From: Coptodactyla brooksi
Taxonomy: Eukaryota > Arthropoda > Insecta > Coleoptera > Scarabaeidae
Direction of reading: 5' to 3'
DNA: 26,608 nt
NCBI GenBank assembly: GCA_033557675.1
Contig: JAWQRM010000206.1
Location: forward strand, 1-26,608
Below, piece by piece: positions 1 through 11,770 of this stretch (position 1 is the first letter of the stretch; every line of letters begins with the position of its first letter). The position numbers were made by a program, and so were the translations under genes. The notes under the pieces are model-generated. The model ran no database searches and was not told the origin of the DNA. It saw only the letters and a list, made by a program, of their open reading frames with translations.

Positions 1-413
1 CATTAATGTGTCCATTAAAATGACATATCTCTAAGGGCAAAAAAGTTTGTTATTTTAAGTAAACATAAAAGGTGCAGCAGACACCCTGTGCATTTTAGCA
101 TAAAATAAGTCTGAAATTCTTAATTCTCTAATAGAAAACTAGAACTGTACCAATTTCTAGCAAAATTCAACAAGCGGTTTTTAAAATATGGTTAAAAGTA
201 GAAAATATTTTTTCAGTTTTTACGCCCTGTAGATTGAAAAGGAATAACCTTCGTATAGACAAGTTTGGCTCAATCGCGCTATTTTGACCCCAATTATCCG
301 TCACTATAATATGGTCCATTATTAACAACTCACACTGTATATGTGTGCAAGTCCAACCAAATTGGTTGGCAATAGCATCAAATATGAGAAATATGTGTAA
401 TTTTTACTTGATA
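1..413. other. Noncoding DNA upstream of Tigger element, probably ATM intron
   Basis: No ORF of useful length, and no match to the missing ATM N-terminal exons, is visible in any frame. The sequence is AT-rich. If the ATM 5' exons lie upstream of the window, this is intron. Confidence 0.4.
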
Positions 414-641
414 AGTCGAACTTCGATAACTCGAACAAAATATATGGCCCAACTTCAATAAGTTGAATTTTCTGAGGGAATCCCCTAAGTATGCGCGATG
501 ATAACCTCTGGTTTTTTAACGTTATTATGCAGGCAGTATAGTTCTGCGCTTGGTAAGGTCACTTGTGTGATTTATTTTTTATTATTAAGTGAAAAATTAC
601 TTACTTGACTTATTACGTTCAAGACATTTTTGTGGGTGATA

Positions 642-2337
642 ATGCCATCAAAATGTACTTCAAAAACTTTGTCTGTTAATCAAAAATTTAAACTTATAAA
701 AGAAGTGGAAAGTGGTTCACGAAATAAAAATGTAGCTACGAAGTATGGTGTTCCGACAAGTACAGTGTCTACTATTTTAAAAAATAAGCAATCAATCATC
801 ACTACCATTGAAAGTGATGGGCCAAGTGGGAGTATCAAGAGACAAGGCAGTTCTACAATGGTTTAAATCGGCAAGGAGACAGAACTTGCCTACACCCGGA
901 AAGATAATTAAAGAAAAAGCATTAGAGTTTGGTCAACAACTAGGATAACCAAACTTTAAGGCAAGCACTGGCTGGTTCGAAAATTGGAAACGCAGATATA
1001 TATATAAAGAAAACTGTTTATTCTCCTTTTACTATTTTCTGATATAATGTAGCTCGGTATAAACGACAATCCCGATTAAAAAAAATCGCTGTCCACCAAT
1101 GAGTAGAAAAACGACAAAATGGATAAACACAGACTATACTTTGATCATTTTTAGTTCCTATTTTCGATTCAATTCATATGATTTCGTATGATTCATATGA
1201 ACATGGTTGACATTAAATGGGTAAAAGAAGAATAAATAGTCATACATATATGAAAATATAGTATATAAGAAAAAGTTTGTAAATTATGTTTTAAAGTTTA
1301 GTTTTCTTATAGATATGGTGTATGTCATTAAAAGGCATGTGGAGAAAGAATTGATGTGAGTGATGAGGATTAAATGGAGACGTAATGTTTTACCCCATTT
1401 ATTAGAAAGTTATCAAGCATGGGATGTCTTTAATACAGATGAGACAGGGTTATTTTTTAAATGCCTCCCAAACAACACATTAACTTTTAAAGACCAAAAG
1501 TGCCATGGAGGTAAGCATAGTAAACAAAAAGCTACATCGATGCTTGTCACAAACATGGATGGATCAGAGAAAATGAAATTGCTGTTAACAGGCAAAAGCA
1601 ATAAACCTCACTGCTTTCAAACTGTTTAAGTGGTTGCCCCTTGACTATAAAGCAAATCCAATGGCTTGGATAAGAGGAGCAATTTTCGAAGAATGGCTAC
1701 TACAATTGAGTATACAGTTTAAAAATAAGTGCAGAAAAATTATTCTCTTCATTGACAACTGTCCGGCCCATTCTAAAAAAATTCAGGAAAAATTAAAATG
1801 TATTGAACTTGCTTTTTTTCCCGAATATGACATCTAAGCTGCAACTACTCAATCAGAGTCTCGTACAATATTTAAAATGTCATTATCGTCAAAGGACTTT
1901 GAGAAATCCATAAGATGTTTCGAAGAAAACAAACAAAACAAATACATTACATTAATGGACTGTGTTGATGATATGGTGTCGACACTCTAATGCTTAGAGT
2001 GTTGACGTTAAACCCGAAACAATTTGCAACTGTTTTAAGAAGGCCAGTTTTGGTCAGTACACTGAGTGGGAGAAAGAGGATGAAATTCCCTTAATTTTCA
2101 TAAGCGAACACTTGACAAAAAGGAGTGAAGACAATATTGTTACTTCGTAGAGTTACTTTCCCACTGATGAAGATATTATCGAGTCCTAAATGTCCAAATC
2201 TGAATTGATACAGTCTGATAATGACTGCGAAAATGATATGATACTGGAGGACTTAGAATATGATTCCCAGCAGCTACCTTCAAACAAATTGGTTGCAGAT
2301 TCATTGAGTGTTTTGCGTTCTTATTTAAAAGCCAATA
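642..2337 (+). pseudogene. Tigger/pogo transposase pseudogene
   Basis: Three domains can be read across several frames. At 642-866 is a CENPB-N helix-turn-helix (KTLSVNQKFKLIKEVESGS, VATKYGVPTSTVSTIL). At about 860-995 is the HTH_Tnp_Tc5 segment (QWFKSARRQNLP, FKASTGWFENWKRR) in another frame with an internal stop. From 1312 to about 1920 is the DDE_1 catalytic domain (FNTDETGLFFKCLP, CHGGKHSKQ, NMDGSEK, FIDNCPAHSK). The DDE aspartates in NTDETG and FIDNCPAH are visible. Frameshifts occur near 860, 1625 and 1822. The C-terminal acidic tail with LSVLRSYL is at about 2190-2337. No functional product is possible. Confidence 0.88.
1000..1316. mobile_element. Small element nested in the Tigger transposase
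   Basis: About 310 bp interrupts the transposase between the ...NWKRRY and YGVCH codons. AGATAT occurs on each side (994-999 and 1311-1316), as a target-site duplication would. The inner ends are partial inverted repeats (ATAAAGAAAACT near 1004, AGTTTTCTTAT near 1299-1310). It has no coding capacity. The family is not recognised. Confidence 0.55.
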
Positions 2338-2358
2338 AATATACAACTGATTCCTTGT

Positions 2359-2361
<3 letters not shown>

Positions 2362-2395
<34 letters not shown>
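2362..2395. repeat. (AT)n microsatellite
   Basis: An uninterrupted AT dinucleotide run in the 3' part of the Tigger relic. It produces spurious Tyr/Ile-repeat ORFs on both strands. Confidence 0.95.
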
Positions 2396-2396
<1 letters not shown>

Positions 2397-2864
2397 CATT
2401 GTAGCTTTTTTCGATTTTTTACACGATAATAAATATATACATATATATGTACCTGTTGAATGGTTTTTAATATATTTTATATGTGTATACATATGTATTA
2501 TGCACATATCTATATACATATTGTATATTTCTATGTATGTATAGACATAATTTTTGTTAGTTTTTTTATAAAATATAGATATTAAGGAACTTACATAACA
2601 TGTAGCCTATTTTTGCTGAAATAAATACATAGTACATACATGCAAATGTTCATTCACAAAAAAAATATGCACATTATGCAATAACTCGAAGTCTCGATAA
2701 CTCGAATTTTTTTTGCGGCTCATTGGTTTTCTAGTTATCGAAGTTTCACTGTATATAGATCACATAAATCATCGTAGCACCTTTTTAGTTGATTCAAAAA
2801 GTGCAGTCTTATTTTTGCATATGTACATTAACATTGATATCTTAATTAAAGATCTGTATTATAG

Positions 2865-3196
2865 CGTTGTTAAATCATCTACAAGAAACTGCTCTACAAG
2901 CTAAATTCGACGATGCCAAGATAATTGAGTGTATTAAATTGATATTTAAACATGGACCAAGACACCGGTTACCGCTTATGCACTTTCGGAATCAATTTGA
3001 CTTTGTTGGAAAGTTATGCCAAAACTTGGAAAGAAATTTACCAACTCGCTATAAAGTGGAGGTATTTCAAATGGTTATCGACTTTTGCAAATACAACGCT
3101 GCAGACTGTTGCATGTCTTGCTGTAAACTTGGAGAAGAAGTTTTATCAAAGTTACGCGGATTGTATGAAAGGAGAGTAGCAGAAGACTGTGTAAAG
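2865..3196 (+). CDS. ATM: ATM exon 1 of window (N-terminal helical region)
   Basis: The acceptor is TATTATAG|CG and the donor AAG|GTAAAG. Two bases complete a codon begun in an upstream exon, so this is an internal exon; no in-frame ATG gives a convincing start. It ends in phase 0. The product is leucine-rich and helical, with the CxLGEEVLSKL motif that matches the CELGDEILPTLL stretch of vertebrate ATM, about 240 residues from that protein's N terminus. Confidence 0.85.
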
Positions 3197-6100
3197 GTAA
3201 AGGAAAACGATACGAATGGAACTTCATGCTATAGTACTATAAAATAATTTGTCCATTAGGAACTCTTGTTTGAATTTTGTCTTTTGCAAATAAGGCTTCA
3301 TCATCCTCACGGTGCAGCCAGCAATAGCGCTGAAGCATATGCATATAATTGGAATGAATGGCGGGAACAATTACGTATAATTTATAGGATTGTCGAAGAT
3401 GAACTCAACTACCATATAAAGTCTTGCACAAAACCACAATTTCTCTACCAACGCAATACTGTATTTGTTTCATTGGCCGTTGCAGTTTGTAAGCAGGTAT
3501 ATACCTATGTTGTTACCTAGTAGAATTGGAATGAAAAGTAAGGGTGTATATGTAATTATTTTAAACGATATGGTAAATTAATAAGGACTTAATATAGTAT
3601 ATGATCTTGATATGTTTATTATGTTATCAATAGTATTAATATATGATGGACCAATCGTCACCACTACACCAAATCTGGAAAATACCTGCTCGCGCATGTT
3701 TTGCTAACCGAGGAAACATTAGCAGGAATGATGAAAGTCTTTAATTACCATTGATGAGGCTACTTAGAGAAACATACATAGAGCAGGTATTTTCCAATTT
3801 TGGTGTAGTGGTGACAATTGTGTAATTTTTCCATAAATTTTTTCTTATTAATCTTTAGGCTGTCTTATTTGGTATTTCTTTGCATCTGCTTGTTTTACAT
3901 TATCTCTTTGTTGTTAAGTAATAGATCAAAGTCATCTGAGCAAACTAATTCTAGAATAGTTTATTAGAATTAATGAATTATTATTTAGATACATGTATAC
4001 TCTATTTTCTAGGTATTCTCAAACAGGGGTAATGTTAATATTTCAAATTCATCATTTGATGCATCTGACCACGATATTTCGCAACCAGCAAAGCGATTAA
4101 AACTTGACATTGGATTGGGAGAGTTTATATCATGCATAAAACAATCAAAACACTACCTCTGGTACGGTATTAATATATTTAGTGTTGCAGTTTTTTACAC
4201 TTCCTATTTCCAGGGTTTACATAATGTCGGAACTTTTGAAAGTATATCCAGGAGTAATAAATTTTGATCAATCTATTGATTTACTGGAGGTATTAGTAAA
4301 CCTATATAAAGAAGTCAAAGCGATTGATATGCAACGGTGTATTTATGACTGCTTTACAAGTTTAGTGGAAATACAAAACATGAATTTAGATGGTAGAATA
4401 TCTGAAATGGATGAACTGTGGAATTTTGTTACTGATGAAATGCTTAGGTACGAATATACAGATGTCCTTCGATGGGTTTTCATATAGCCATATATCAAGA
4501 ATGAAAACTAATCGACATTTGAAAATCGGCATCCAGAGGTTTTCTGTGATGCCGTTTTCAGTAAGAATACTTTCTTCCAGTCTTTTCTGGTTAAATCAGA
4601 GGTCAATATTTTATTTTAAATAGAACATCTTATGTATTAACCCTTAATAATCAAAAGGCTCCACTGAGGAGACTAATGGCTCCTCTTTTGAAGTGATAAA
4701 TACTTTAAAAATCGAAAGGCTTGGCTTAAATGATTTTTAAAGTATTTGGCATATGTCTCCTGAGTGGAGCCTTTTGATCGTTAAGGGTTAATATATATTT
4801 GAATTACACATGTCATGTCAGTACGAGCTTCACTAATTCTTTGTCGATAAATGCATGGTTTATATTGTTTTTTTTAACTTATTTGGGTATAATAAACAAT
4901 TGATCATTAGTCGAAGCATACAGTCAATTGTATTAATTTAACATTGAAATTCAAACATAAGGTATTATTGAAATACTAATCTAGAGTCATAGTTAATAAT
5001 GCTCTAAAATGTTCTAATTTAGTATTTGTTTTTTCAATAGCAATTATAATATTACACCTATCTAATATACTAATCATAACTAACGGCTATCATAATAGCT
5101 GATTACAACATATGATTTATTTTTTAGATCATTAACACTTCATCAGAATGCCGATTCAATTCACAAGCTACTGCAATCGCTAATGTGTAATGGAAAAATA
5201 AGGGATACATCTGCAATCTATCAGATTTTTCTGTCAGGAACTTTAATATTGGAGAACTATTCCATAAAGACGTTACTGCTAACTGTAAAAAATTTTGGAC
5301 TTCCCGAATCATTGAACGGAGAATCATGCAAAACAAAAATTATCAAATGGATGCTACATTATGATGAAAATAATCCAAAAGTGTTCATAGGCAATGGCTT
5401 GTTATTTGCTCAAACATTGGTGTCTTTATGCTTGAAACAATGGCCGGACCGTGCACAGTGTAACAAGGAGTCTAATAACAGGAACTTCGAAGATGTGTAT
5501 ATTTTGAATTCATTTCAAAGGCTTGTAATGCCCCATGAAGAAACTGTGGGAACTCGGCGACCTGCCCCCATTAGTTTCCACAAAGATATATACTTGGAAT
5601 TAGTCAATGCTGTGAAGGAGTTTTTATCTCATTTTGTTTTGGTTAAATATAACTTAGATTATTTACAAAACTCCTTTTCTGCTGTGGTGTTGGCAGGATA
5701 TATTCTTGCAGAAGTAAATGCATTAGATATGCATCATGATTTTGACGCACTTATAGAGAAGTTATGTATTGAGGAAGTATTTCAGTCCATAAACGAAATT
5801 CTATACTACTATTGTTCCGACAGTAATCACTTAAAGAGTGAAATATTCTGTAATACATTAAAATCTTTCAACAAAATTTTAATACAGGAATTTGATCCAT
5901 TAGTGTGCAAAAAATATCGAACATATATTACTACAAACTTACTTAGTTGTTTCTTTGAGTTGCTTATTTCACAATCTGATTTGAATGAGTTGGAAGAGGA
6001 CAATGATGAAGAAGTAATTGATAAGGATCTTATCAATGATAGAAAACAAACGCTGATGAGTATTTTATGTAATTTTTCAATGTATAAAGGCAGTGGTAGA

Positions 6101-9056
6101 CTTACTGACAATGAAGATAAGGTTATAGCGGAATTAGCAGAAGGCTGTTATGAAGAATACAATATGGTATGCTTATGTATTCCTTGTAATTGCATGTAAC
6201 TTTCAAACTTGTCATTTTAGCGCATAACTGTTCTGAATTCAGTGAAACATTGCCAACTGGGTGTACTTAGCGAAAGAGTACTTCTTTCGATTATGGAATC
6301 TCTACAAAAAATATGGACTCACCATTCAACTGAATACGAAAGTGTAATAGCAGTATTGGAGATAAGCCATAGTAAGTGGATATGTCAGTAACCTTTATGC
6401 TTTGTTTTATCTTAAATGTTACAATAGCCTTCCGATCATAAATTCAAGTGAATTTTACACTCTTTCAATATCAGTGAATTACAATTTACCTCTGCACTTC
6501 ATTTGAAATCGTCAGACTTATTATGTATCTGAAAACAGCTTTTAGGTTTATATACTGTAATCTTTTGCGCTTTGCCGTATTTGCGTGGAATTTTTTAATT
6601 TTGCAGGCTGTATAAATCCAATTTTCACAATATTTTGTTGTTGTGTTGCGCACTTCACTCTAACGTTCGTTGGCATTGGTAGCTATTTTGGATGCTTACT
6701 TACTATTGAAAAGGTTACTCGCGTTTTCGTGTGCTTTGCGATTTTTTACTTATGAAAAAAATTGAACAATTTGTATTAAATTTTACTTTCGGAATGGAAC
6801 AAAGAGTAGTATTGTCTTGTAATGAATAAAACATGAATAAAACAAACGTTTACAAGTGGTATAAACATTTCCAAGAGGGCTGTGAAGACGTAGAATATGA
6901 CGAGCGTCCTGGACAACAACGACGTTGAATCTCTGCCAGAGAGGTTGCTGATCTTGTTGGCATATCATTTGGTTAATGACAAGCAATTTTTTCAGATGTT
7001 TTGAGCATGAGATATGTTCTGAAGTTGATAAATTGGAACCAAGGGTAGTACCAATTCAACAGTGCTCAGGAGTTACTGAATGAAGTTAACAACGATTTAG
7101 AATTGCTCAAGCAAATTATAACTCGTGATGAAACATGGTTGATAAATATAATGTCGAAATTAAGGCCCAATCTGAGAAGCACTAAGACCAAAGAAAGGTT
7201 GTCAAGTTTGATCAAATGTAAAGGTTTTGCTCATTGTATTCTTCAATTTCAATGGTATAGTGTACCGTGAGTTCTGGCCACCAGGTCATACCATTACTAA
7301 GGAGTACTAGTTGGAAGTTCTAGGTCATTTGTGAGAAGCAATCTGAAGAAAACGCTCAGATTTATGGTGAAACAATTTGCACTACGATAATGCATCTGCT
7401 CACAATTCATTGTTTATGAATTTTTTTACAAAAGCAACACTTATGATGGGGTTGAGGAATTTTGGAACCTTTAGCTTAGTAACAAAGTTTGAACTATTGC
7501 CACCACTACACCAAAACCAAAAAGTTTACACCAAAATAAACTTTGCAGCTTTGGTATAGTGGTGGTAATTGTTTAAACTTTTTTATCATTTGTAATGCTT
7601 CAACCTCTGTATTTGCTAGACATGCCTCCCCCAACTCATGAAAGGACATTTTGCCAACATTGAGGAGATAAAGATAGAATCGCCAAAGGACCTAAAAGCC
7701 ATACCAATAATTGCGTTCCAGAAGTGCTTCGAAGATTGGAAGAAATGCTTGCACACATGCATCATATCTTATGGGGAATTATTTGAAGGGGACAAAATTA
7801 GTATTGATGATTAAATAAAGATTTTTTGTGTGAAAAAATCCCATTAATGATTTCACTAACTGAATGTACTTAGTGAAGAAATACTTCTTTCGAATACGGA
7901 ATCTCTACAAAAAATATGGACACACCATTCAACTGAGTATAAAAGTGTAATAACAGTGTTAGAGATACTACCCTAGTAAGTGGATATGTGCGGGTAACCT
8001 TTATGCTTTGAATTATCTTAAATATTAAAATGGCTTTCAATCATAAATTGAAGTGAATTTTATATTCTTTCATTATCGGTGAATTATAATTTAGTACTAC
8101 ACATAATTTGAAATTGTGACACCTATTATCTAACTGAAAAACTGTCTTTAGGTTTACGTACTATAGTCTTCTTTCCTTTGTCATTTAATATAACCTGTCG
8201 TACTCATAACGTGGTTTGGAAAAGCATTTGTCAAAAATTCTCTAAACAAATGTACGTAGTGTGCTGATCAGCGATCTGTTTCCAAGCCTATTGAAGGAAT
8301 GCTCTGACATAGATGCAAATGCAAGTGTTCTGCTGAAATTATTTGTGTTTCAAGTAAGATGAGATATTTTAGGCCATTTAATGCCCCATCAATAAAAAAG
8401 GGACTTATAAATAGTCACCCAACATTCCAGCCTAAACATAAAGTTTTTGGGTATATTGGGTGCATACAGAAAAGCTTTTATGCAAGTTTACCTGAGACCA
8501 ATATCGAACAGCAGATGGATTGTGTTTTCCATGTAATGGAAAAGTACTCTCTTCAGTGAAAACAATACTTGCAATAAAATCTTTACTTTGATTGGCTTTT
8601 CGAGTTACGAACTTTTAATATTCGAACAATTCCATTCTTCAAATATTATCCTCGGGAAATATCTCTTGACTTTTCCATACTTAAAACACTTATAACCATG
8701 CTTCTGTAATGCCTGTTACGACTGTTTTATTGCACACACCTAATTTCTGGGCAACTTGTGTAGTTGGTTTTATGTTATCGGCTTCCAGGATAGCACAAAT
8801 CATTTATTTCATTCCCCTTTCTTTTTGCTCGATTTTTCCATTGAGACCTCTTTCAAGTGGCCTTTTGGGGTACTTCTTTAAACGTTGATAACTTTCAAAC
8901 ATTGAAGCAATATTCAAAATTGTCTGTACTTAATTACAATTTTTTACCGAAGGTGTAAATGGCCCTTTTAAATTTGAAATTTAAATCATCGCCCGAAGAT
9001 TGCAACATGTGGTGTTGCCATCTATTTGTTGTCCTATGCCTAATACAGAAATACAC

Positions 9057-9105
<49 letters not shown>

Positions 9106-11724
9106 ATAGTGTATATGTGTATATAACAAAGATGAACAAGCTTAAAAAGCTTCGTTAACAAAGTTGCTTTTACTAACAAGCAAAAAACAATTAGCTAAAG
9201 TCACCGTTTGCAATTTTGGATGAAAGTTATATTTACTGATTAAAGTAAATATAACGATTACAACACATTATATAAATTTATATTTCAGGTTTGGTGCACC
9301 ATATTGGTAATTGTGAATCCGATCAGTTAAGTCAGTACTTCTATGGCTTATTAGAGGAGATTTACAGTCAACAATTCAAATACGGCTACAACGTCAGCGT
9401 AGCGCTGTTGAATTCTTTCCAACAAATTTTAAAGGTATTCGCATGTTTACAAGCGTAGTGTGTTAAAATAAATATTTTCATCTTACAGGGAAATTTTTAT
9501 ATAAACTATAAAAGGTACGCAAAATCTTGTCTATCAGTGTACATCTGCAATTTTCTGAAATCTAATTACCAACTTGTAAGAATAAAGGCTGTCGAATGTT
9601 TAGCTACGATATTCAGTAAAACCTTTAATGACCCATCTGCACGATCACTGCAAAAATCTATTTGCCACCTTATCAATTCAACATCTCGTGAAGTCTTCAT
9701 AATAGAAGGAAAGTTGAATCCAGAGCTTAGCATTGATGAGGCCGTCTCCAGAACATGCAGTGTATTCCACACTTATACCACGCTTATTGTTTGCAATTCC
9801 ATATGGAGAAAATACTTCATGTACTCAGTACTTGCTTTAACACAGGACAAGAAGCTAAATTCCGATCTATTAAAGAGAGCTTTAAGTTTAATAGCACTGA
9901 AACTACAATACAAAACAATGGATCTGTTTATTGCCGAACATATGAATTTCTTGTTGTCAAAGTGGTGTACTGACCAAAGAACCTTATGTTCTTTTCCTCA
10001 AGAAATTGCTGAATGTGAATCTCAACTACAATTCTATAGAAAATATATACAAATAATTGTTCCATTACAATTGCATAGAAACATAGAAGAAGCTGAAGTT
10101 TGTAGAGAACTGGGATTATCTATAAGAGAGATATTTGAGACGTGTTTTGTTGAACTTGCAGTATCTTGTTTTCTAAGAATGGTAACAAAGTCACTCAACA
10201 GCAAAGGACTTAACATAGCTAACAACCTGTATTCCCGTATAGTTGATGAGCTGTCAGAGAAGCATGTTCAAGAATTGCTGATTCTCAAAATTGATAATAT
10301 TTTGGTTGGAATTATGACTTCTGTTATTGACAAAAACTTATATGAGGAACAGTTTGACACGGAATATATATTGGAATGTAATGAATATCCTAGGGATTGT
10401 ATTGATGAAATTTTAAATGTAATCAAAGTAAAAGCCGCAATACAAGTGGATATTCTTGATCATTGCTTTAGTGTACATTCAGGAAAAGTACAAACAATTA
10501 TGCTACAGTTGGCATTCAATGTTTATTGTGCATGTAATATGCAAGACAAATTAAAATCTCTACATCAATATTTTAATTTTGTTGACATTATAACTTCATA
10601 CACTATGAGACCTACTTGTAAAATGTCGGACTTTTGTGTGCGGACTATAATACACACACTGCTCTATTTTATAGAAATGGAATGTGAAACAAAATCATTT
10701 AATGTTGCGGCTTGTGACTATTTAGAATCATTTATAAGAACAACTATTTCTAATTGTCATAATAAGCTTGATAAATTCTACAGTATAATAGTAAATAAAT
10801 TAATTCTTTTAATATCAGATGAACAATTATCTCTAAAATCTATTACAATTCTGAAGCTGTTGATTGTCGAAAATACAGCGCGTTTTAAGAATATTATTCC
10901 ACACTTGGATCCTTTACCACAGATAAGCGAATTGATAGATATCAATGAAGTATGTAAAAAAGTACGTACCGAAAAGTGGGGAACGTCTTTAATAGGAGAA
11001 ATTAACCATTTCCTGAAGGCTGGTGATTGTTTGAATTTATGTCGCTTAGAAGCATTAAAGCACTTGAAACGTATGCTCGCAGAGAAAAAGTATGAATTAC
11101 AGGAGTTGTTTGAGATAACTAGTAAACTCAGAGATTTTTCTGAAGAGAGGCGGACCAATGTCATACATCAACTTATCTGCATGCTTGTAGGACTTATTGC
11201 TTCTGACAACAAAAATGTAACGTTAAACAATCCAAAACAGATGTGTTAGTTGATACACTGATTTTTAGGTATGCATCGAAGCTGTCTGTTGTCTTGGCGA
11301 AATCGGCGCCTCTAACTTAACAACGTTAATACTTCAATCTGAAAATATGGACGTAGATCAACTTTCTTCACCGATTCAGTTACTTACATCGCATGTTTTA
11401 AAGGTTTTATATGAAAGCATTGTTGATCAAGATATTAATATTGTCAAAACTGCAAGTCTTGCGTTATATGAAGCTTTAAGCACTATGGAAGGACAAAACT
11501 TTATAAGTAAGTGTATTTATTATTAATCATTATTTTATACATTTCTAAATTTTTTACTAGACATGTTGTAAAAGTGTCTAGTAATATATGTTAAAGTAAA
11601 TTATGGCTTAGTAGCCGGTTGTAGGCAAGCAAAGGTAAATTTGTAGATTCAGGATGTTCTATAAAGTTAAGATGTTATAAAAATTTCAAATGGGCATTTT
11701 TGAATTAACATCGGCAAAATATCA

Positions 11725-11770
<46 letters not shown>

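Larger units (their letters stand above)
414..2751 (+). mobile_element. Decayed Tigger/pogo-family DNA transposon
   Basis: Both ends carry inverted copies of AACTTCGATAACT (left about 414-437, right about 2733-2751), each followed inward by a second degenerate copy of the motif (right 2685-2710, left about 455-475). TA dinucleotides flank both sides (412-413 and 2752-2753), as expected of the Tc1/mariner superfamily. The 2.3-kb length fits Tigger elements. Inside is a broken CENP-B-like transposase. The element is inert and lies in the intron before the first visible ATM exon. Confidence 0.85.
6372..9288 (+). other. ATM intron 6, composite of duplicated exon and transposon relics
   Basis: This is the largest intron (2,917 nt). 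In order it holds intron sequence that recurs downstream, a mariner relic with a nested MITE, the degenerate exon 6 copy, an antisense transposase-like scrap and an AT microsatellite. The open stretch at 8359-8559 (66 codons) resembles nothing I recognise. Confidence 0.8.

Noticed and set aside
1000..1316. Reading the gap in the Tigger transposase as a spliceosomal intron
   Set aside because: The right side looks like an acceptor but the left side has no GT donor, and Tigger transposases are normally intronless. A nested insertion with AGATAT borders fits better.
2190..2519. ORFs with long Tyr/Ile runs on both strands
   Set aside because: They are translations of an AT microsatellite.
4448..4623. 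Extra ATM coding after 4447 (ending WVFI, or the overlapping 77-codon frame)
   Set aside because: Exon 4 joins exon 5 in frame from the TTAG|GTACGA donor and the combined sequence follows ATM. The extra frames lack similarity and run into stops, so they are intron read-through, not a pseudogene signal.
7858..7975. Counting the duplicate exon 6 as a coding exon
   Set aside because: It has no acceptor, the donor phase is changed and there is an in-frame stop. Exon 6 to exon 7 is already continuous.
8359..8559. A 66-codon frame in intron 6 as a host gene
   Set aside because: It has no similarity I recognise, no splice context, and sits among transposon debris.
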